From the NCBI GenBank assembly GCA_934271655.1, contig CAKQRW010000009.1:1-64000 (forward strand): a stretch of 64,000 nt of DNA. The letters are read 5' to 3'. Numbering within the stretch: the stretch's first letter is position 1; each line of letters opens with the position of its first letter. The notes under the pieces were generated by a model that was not told the DNA's origin, made no database searches, and was given only the letters and a program-made list of their open reading frames with translations. Made by a program: the position numbers and the translations under genes. The stretch comes from an uncultured Bacteroidaceae bacterium. GTDB taxonomy: Bacteria > Bacteroidota > Bacteroidia > Bacteroidales > Bacteroidaceae. Of the stretch, positions 61,744 through 64,000 are shown in pieces.

Positions 61744-62349
61744 ATGATAAACTATCTCAAAGGCAAACTCACCGAACTGCTCCCAGCCCAAGCCACAGTG
61801 GAATGTGGCGGCGTGGGATACGCACTCAGCATCAGCCTCAACACCTACTCGGCCATACAGGGCAAGGAGGATGTGTTACTATATGTATACGAAGCTATCC
61901 GCGAAGACGCATGGACGCTCTACGGATTTGTCACCAAGCAGGAGCGAGAGCTCTTTCTCTTGCTCATCAGCGTCAGCGGCATCGGAGGCAACACGGCCCG
62001 CACCATGCTCAGCAGCTTCTCCGCTCCCGAACTGGCCTCTCTCATCCTCGACGGCAATGAGAAGATGCTCAAGACGGTCAAGGGGCTCGGGGCCAAGACT
62101 GCACAGCGCATCATCGTCGAACTGCGTGACAAGGTGGCTTCGCTCGGGATGGAGACGGCCGAACTCTCTGCCGAGGCATCAGCCTCTGCCGACATATCAC
62201 ACAGCGAGGTGTACAGCGAGGCCGTAGATGCGCTCAAGATGCTCGGCTTCTCGCCTGCTCCTGCCGCCAAGGTGGTCAAGGCCATCCTCAAGGACGAACC
62301 ATCGGCTCCTGTGGAGAAGGTCATTAAGATGGCGCTGAAGATGCTGTGA
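61744..62349 (+). CDS. ruvA: Holliday junction DNA helicase subunit RuvA
   Basis: The 201-residue protein binds four-way junctions and loads RuvB. Domain I (1-64, MINYLKGKLTEL, ECGGVGYALSIS), two helix-hairpin-helix motifs (LISVSGIGGNTARTML and VKGLGAKTAQRIIVEL) and the flexible link to domain III (EVYSEAVDALKMLGFSPAPAAKVV) are all present. No ruvB or ruvC lies next to it. Confidence 0.97.
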   Translation: MINYLKGKLTELLPAQATVECGGVGYALSISLNTYSAIQGKEDVLLYVYEAIREDAWTLYGFVTKQERELFLLLISVSGIGGNTARTMLSSFSAPELASLILDGNEKMLKTVKGLGAKTAQRIIVELRDKVASLGMETAELSAEASASADISHSEVYSEAVDALKMLGFSPAPAAKVVKAILKDEPSAPVEKVIKMALKML

Positions 62350-62434
62350 CACTATGAATGGCATCACAATAATTCACCCACGGCACACCGCCAAATGATT
62401 CACCACACAAGCCATCATAGCATGACAAAAGAAA

Positions 62435-62474
62435 AAAAGTCTCCCGACGTCCTTTCTGACATCGGGAGACTTTT
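62435..62474. terminator. Bidirectional terminator between ruvA and the GGGtGRT gene
   Basis: A 17-bp stem with one mismatch (62435-62451 with 62458-62474) has a 6-base loop and A/T runs on both sides. Confidence 0.9.
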
Positions 62475-62510
62475 ATTTTTATATATGTATCATTGCCTAA
62501 AGGCAACTTC

Positions 62511-63530
62511 TTACTTGTGGTTGAGCACGAGGTCAACATTCACAGCACATGCCACTGAGCAACCTACCATTGGGTTGTTGCCAATGCCAAGGAAGCCCAT
62601 CATCTCAACGTGTGCAGGCACTGATGAAGAACCAGCGAACTGAGCGTCTGAGTGCATGCGGCCGAGTGTGTCTGTCATACCGTAAGATGCTGGACCTGCA
62701 GCCATGTTGTCTGGGTGAAGTGTACGGCCTGTACCGCCACCAGAAGCTACTGAGAAATATGGCTTGCCAGCGCGGATACGCTCCTTCTTGTATGTGCCGG
62801 CTACTGGGTGCTGGAAACGTGTTGGGTTGGTAGAGTTACCAGTGATTGACACGTCTACATCTTCCTTCCACAGGATGGCAACGCCCTCGCGCACATCATC
62901 AGCGCCGTAGCAGTTGACAGCTGCACGTGGACCGTTAGAGTAAGCTGTGCGCTTTACCTCCTTGAGCTCGCCAGTGAAGTAGTCAAACTTTGTCTGAACG
63001 TATGTGAAGCCATTGATACGTGAGATGATCATGGCAGCGTCCTTGCCAAGACCGTTGAGGATACAACGGAGTGGCTTGTCTGCTGGTCTCGACTTGTTTG
63101 CCATCTGGGCAATCTTGATTGCTCCCTCAGCAGCAGCGAATGACTCGTGACCTGCGAGGAATGCGAAGCACTTTGTCTCTGGTGTGAGCAGACGGGCTGC
63201 GAGCTCACCATGGCCGATACCCACCTTGCGGTCGTCAGCCACTGATCCTGGGATACAGAACGACTGGAGACCCTCACCGATATAGTTGGCAGCCTCTACA
63301 GCGTCCTTAGCACCTTCCTTGAGAGCGATTGCTGTGCCTACCACGTAAGCCCACTTAGCGTTCTCGAAGCATATCATCTGTGTCTCCTCGCATGTCTTGT
63401 ATGGATCAAGACCTGCCTTGTCGCAGATTGCGTTTGCTTCTTCGATAGAAGAAATACCATGCTTATTCAAACATGCGAGGATCTGCTTGATGCGGCGATC
63501 CTGTGATTCGAACTTTACTTCTCTTATCAT
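62511..63530 (-). CDS. GGGtGRT family protein
   Basis: The 339-residue protein carries the family name motif GGGTGRT (in SVASGGGTGRTLHPD). Other conserved stretches are KFESQDRRIKQILACL, NAKWAYVVGTAIALKEGA, GIGHGELAARLL and the C-terminal PMVGCSVACAVNVDL. The function of the family is not established, but it is regularly encoded with a NifU-like iron-sulfur scaffold protein, as here (19-base gap). Strong codon bias suggests high expression. Confidence 0.9.
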   Translation of the reverse strand: MIREVKFESQDRRIKQILACLNKHGISSIEEANAICDKAGLDPYKTCEETQMICFENAKWAYVVGTAIALKEGAKDAVEAANYIGEGLQSFCIPGSVADDRKVGIGHGELAARLLTPETKCFAFLAGHESFAAAEGAIKIAQMANKSRPADKPLRCILNGLGKDAAMIISRINGFTYVQTKFDYFTGELKEVKRTAYSNGPRAAVNCYGADDVREGVAILWKEDVDVSITGNSTNPTRFQHPVAGTYKKERIRAGKPYFSVASGGGTGRTLHPDNMAAGPASYGMTDTLGRMHSDAQFAGSSSVPAHVEMMGFLGIGNNPMVGCSVACAVNVDLVLNHK

Positions 63531-63549
63531 ATTATATTCCTCCTATATA

Positions 63550-64000
63550 TTATTCTTTACGTGGGTCAATTGATTTAACTGCACCGTCCTCAGCCTTTGT
63601 GCGGCCGTATGTGCCTGTAACACTCTTCAGAGCCTCGTCAGCAGGAACACCCTTCTTCACAGCGTCCATGAACTTGCCCATGTGAACGAACTCGTATCCG
63701 CATACCTGGTTGTCTGCGTCGAGGAACATCTTTGTGATGTAGCCCTCTGTGAGCTGGAGGTAGCGAGTGCCCTTGGCCTTTGTGCCATAGAGAGTACCAG
63801 TCTGTGAGATGAGACCCTTGCCGAGGTCCTCAAGACCAGCGCCAATCATGAGGCCGCCCTCAGAGAATGCAGACTGTGTGCGTCCGTATACGATCTGGAG
63901 GAAAAGCTCACGCATGGCTGTGTTGATGGCGTCACATACGAGGTCTGTGTTGAGAGCCTCAAGGATTGTCTTGCCTGGAAGAATCTCTGATGCCATGGCT
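63550..64000 (-). CDS. NifU-like iron-sulfur scaffold-type protein, C-terminal part
   Basis: The frame runs off the right edge of the window, so only the C-terminal about 150 residues are seen; a methionine at 63996 is probably internal because the frame continues before it. Visible segments include LVCDAINTAMRELFLQIVYG, GLEDLGKGLISQTGTLYGTK and ITKMFLDADNQVCGYEFVHMGKFM. I associate these with the scaffold-type partner of GGGtGRT proteins. The cysteines that would bind the cluster lie mostly outside the visible part. Confidence 0.7.
   Translation of the reverse strand, partial: AMASEILPGKTILEALNTDLVCDAINTAMRELFLQIVYGRTQSAFSEGGLMIGAGLEDLGKGLISQTGTLYGTKAKGTRYLQLTEGYITKMFLDADNQVCGYEFVHMGKFMDAVKKGVPADEALKSVTGTYGRTKAEDGAVKSIDPRKE

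Overview
The window reads as a chromosomal segment of a gut or rumen Bacteroidota, most likely Prevotellaceae (Prevotella/Segatella/Xylanibacter-like). Evidence: a SusC/SusD pair, a hybrid two-component regulator (HTCS), Rho with a long disordered insertion, DUF4369/DUF4843/DUF3332 proteins, C-terminal sorting-like tails on secreted proteins, and the Bacteroidota promoter signature (TTTG, about 19-20 bases, TAnnTTTG) in front of many genes. I see no tRNA or rRNA gene, no cas genes, no phage genes and no intact transposase.

Layout. 0-10 kb: housekeeping genes (DUF3332 lipoprotein, mannose-1-phosphate guanylyltransferase, a secreted HMA-fold protein, an iron/cobalamin-type ABC ATPase followed by an exported degenerate CbiK-like protein, an ABC-F ATPase, EngB, Rho, a DUF4369 lipoprotein). 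10.5-11.7 kb: a non-coding stretch with a candidate small RNA and a 22-bp tandem array. 11.7-35.6 kb: a xylan-degradation locus read on the minus strand: an HTCS sensor-regulator, a 1332-residue secreted protein of unknown function, a GH10-CE1 xylanase/feruloyl esterase, two GH43 enzymes, a GH95, a CE1-like esterase, a GH115 alpha-glucuronidase and a GH30 enzyme, headed by a gamma-class carbonic anhydrase-like gene. Together these would cut the xylan backbone (GH10, GH30), remove arabinose/xylose (GH43), glucuronate (GH115), fucose/galactose-type caps (GH95) and ferulate (CE1). No SusC/SusD pair is embedded in the locus. 36-39 kb: a DUF486 membrane protein, TrpB2, a MITE-like palindrome and a small unknown gene. 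39.6-50 kb: a minus-strand operon of SusC, SusD, DUF4843, PKD-like lipoprotein, thioredoxin-fold protein and a secreted protein; it holds no glycosidase. 50.5-64 kb: a small TonB-receptor-like barrel, NhaC antiporter, MetY, CotH-like protein, glutamate dehydrogenase, Xaa-Pro aminopeptidase, RuvA, a GGGtGRT protein and a NifU-like partner cut by the window edge.

The most unusual signal is not a gene. At least eight intergenic spaces carry tandem arrays whose period is 22 bp (or 22-24) although the unit sequences are unrelated from array to array. Nearly all lie downstream of a gene's 3' end, and at several loci (near 16.38, 23.03, 24.89 and 54.04 kb) the repeat unit clearly includes the last codons and the stop codon of that gene, as if the array grew out of it. 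Three further loci (9.7, 24.8, 52.3 kb) hold 27-30 bp direct repeats separated by 37-38 bp of unique sequence, a period of about 66 bp. A 188-bp MITE-like palindrome at 38.4 kb shares a 15-base terminus with a collapsed inverted repeat at 61.7 kb.
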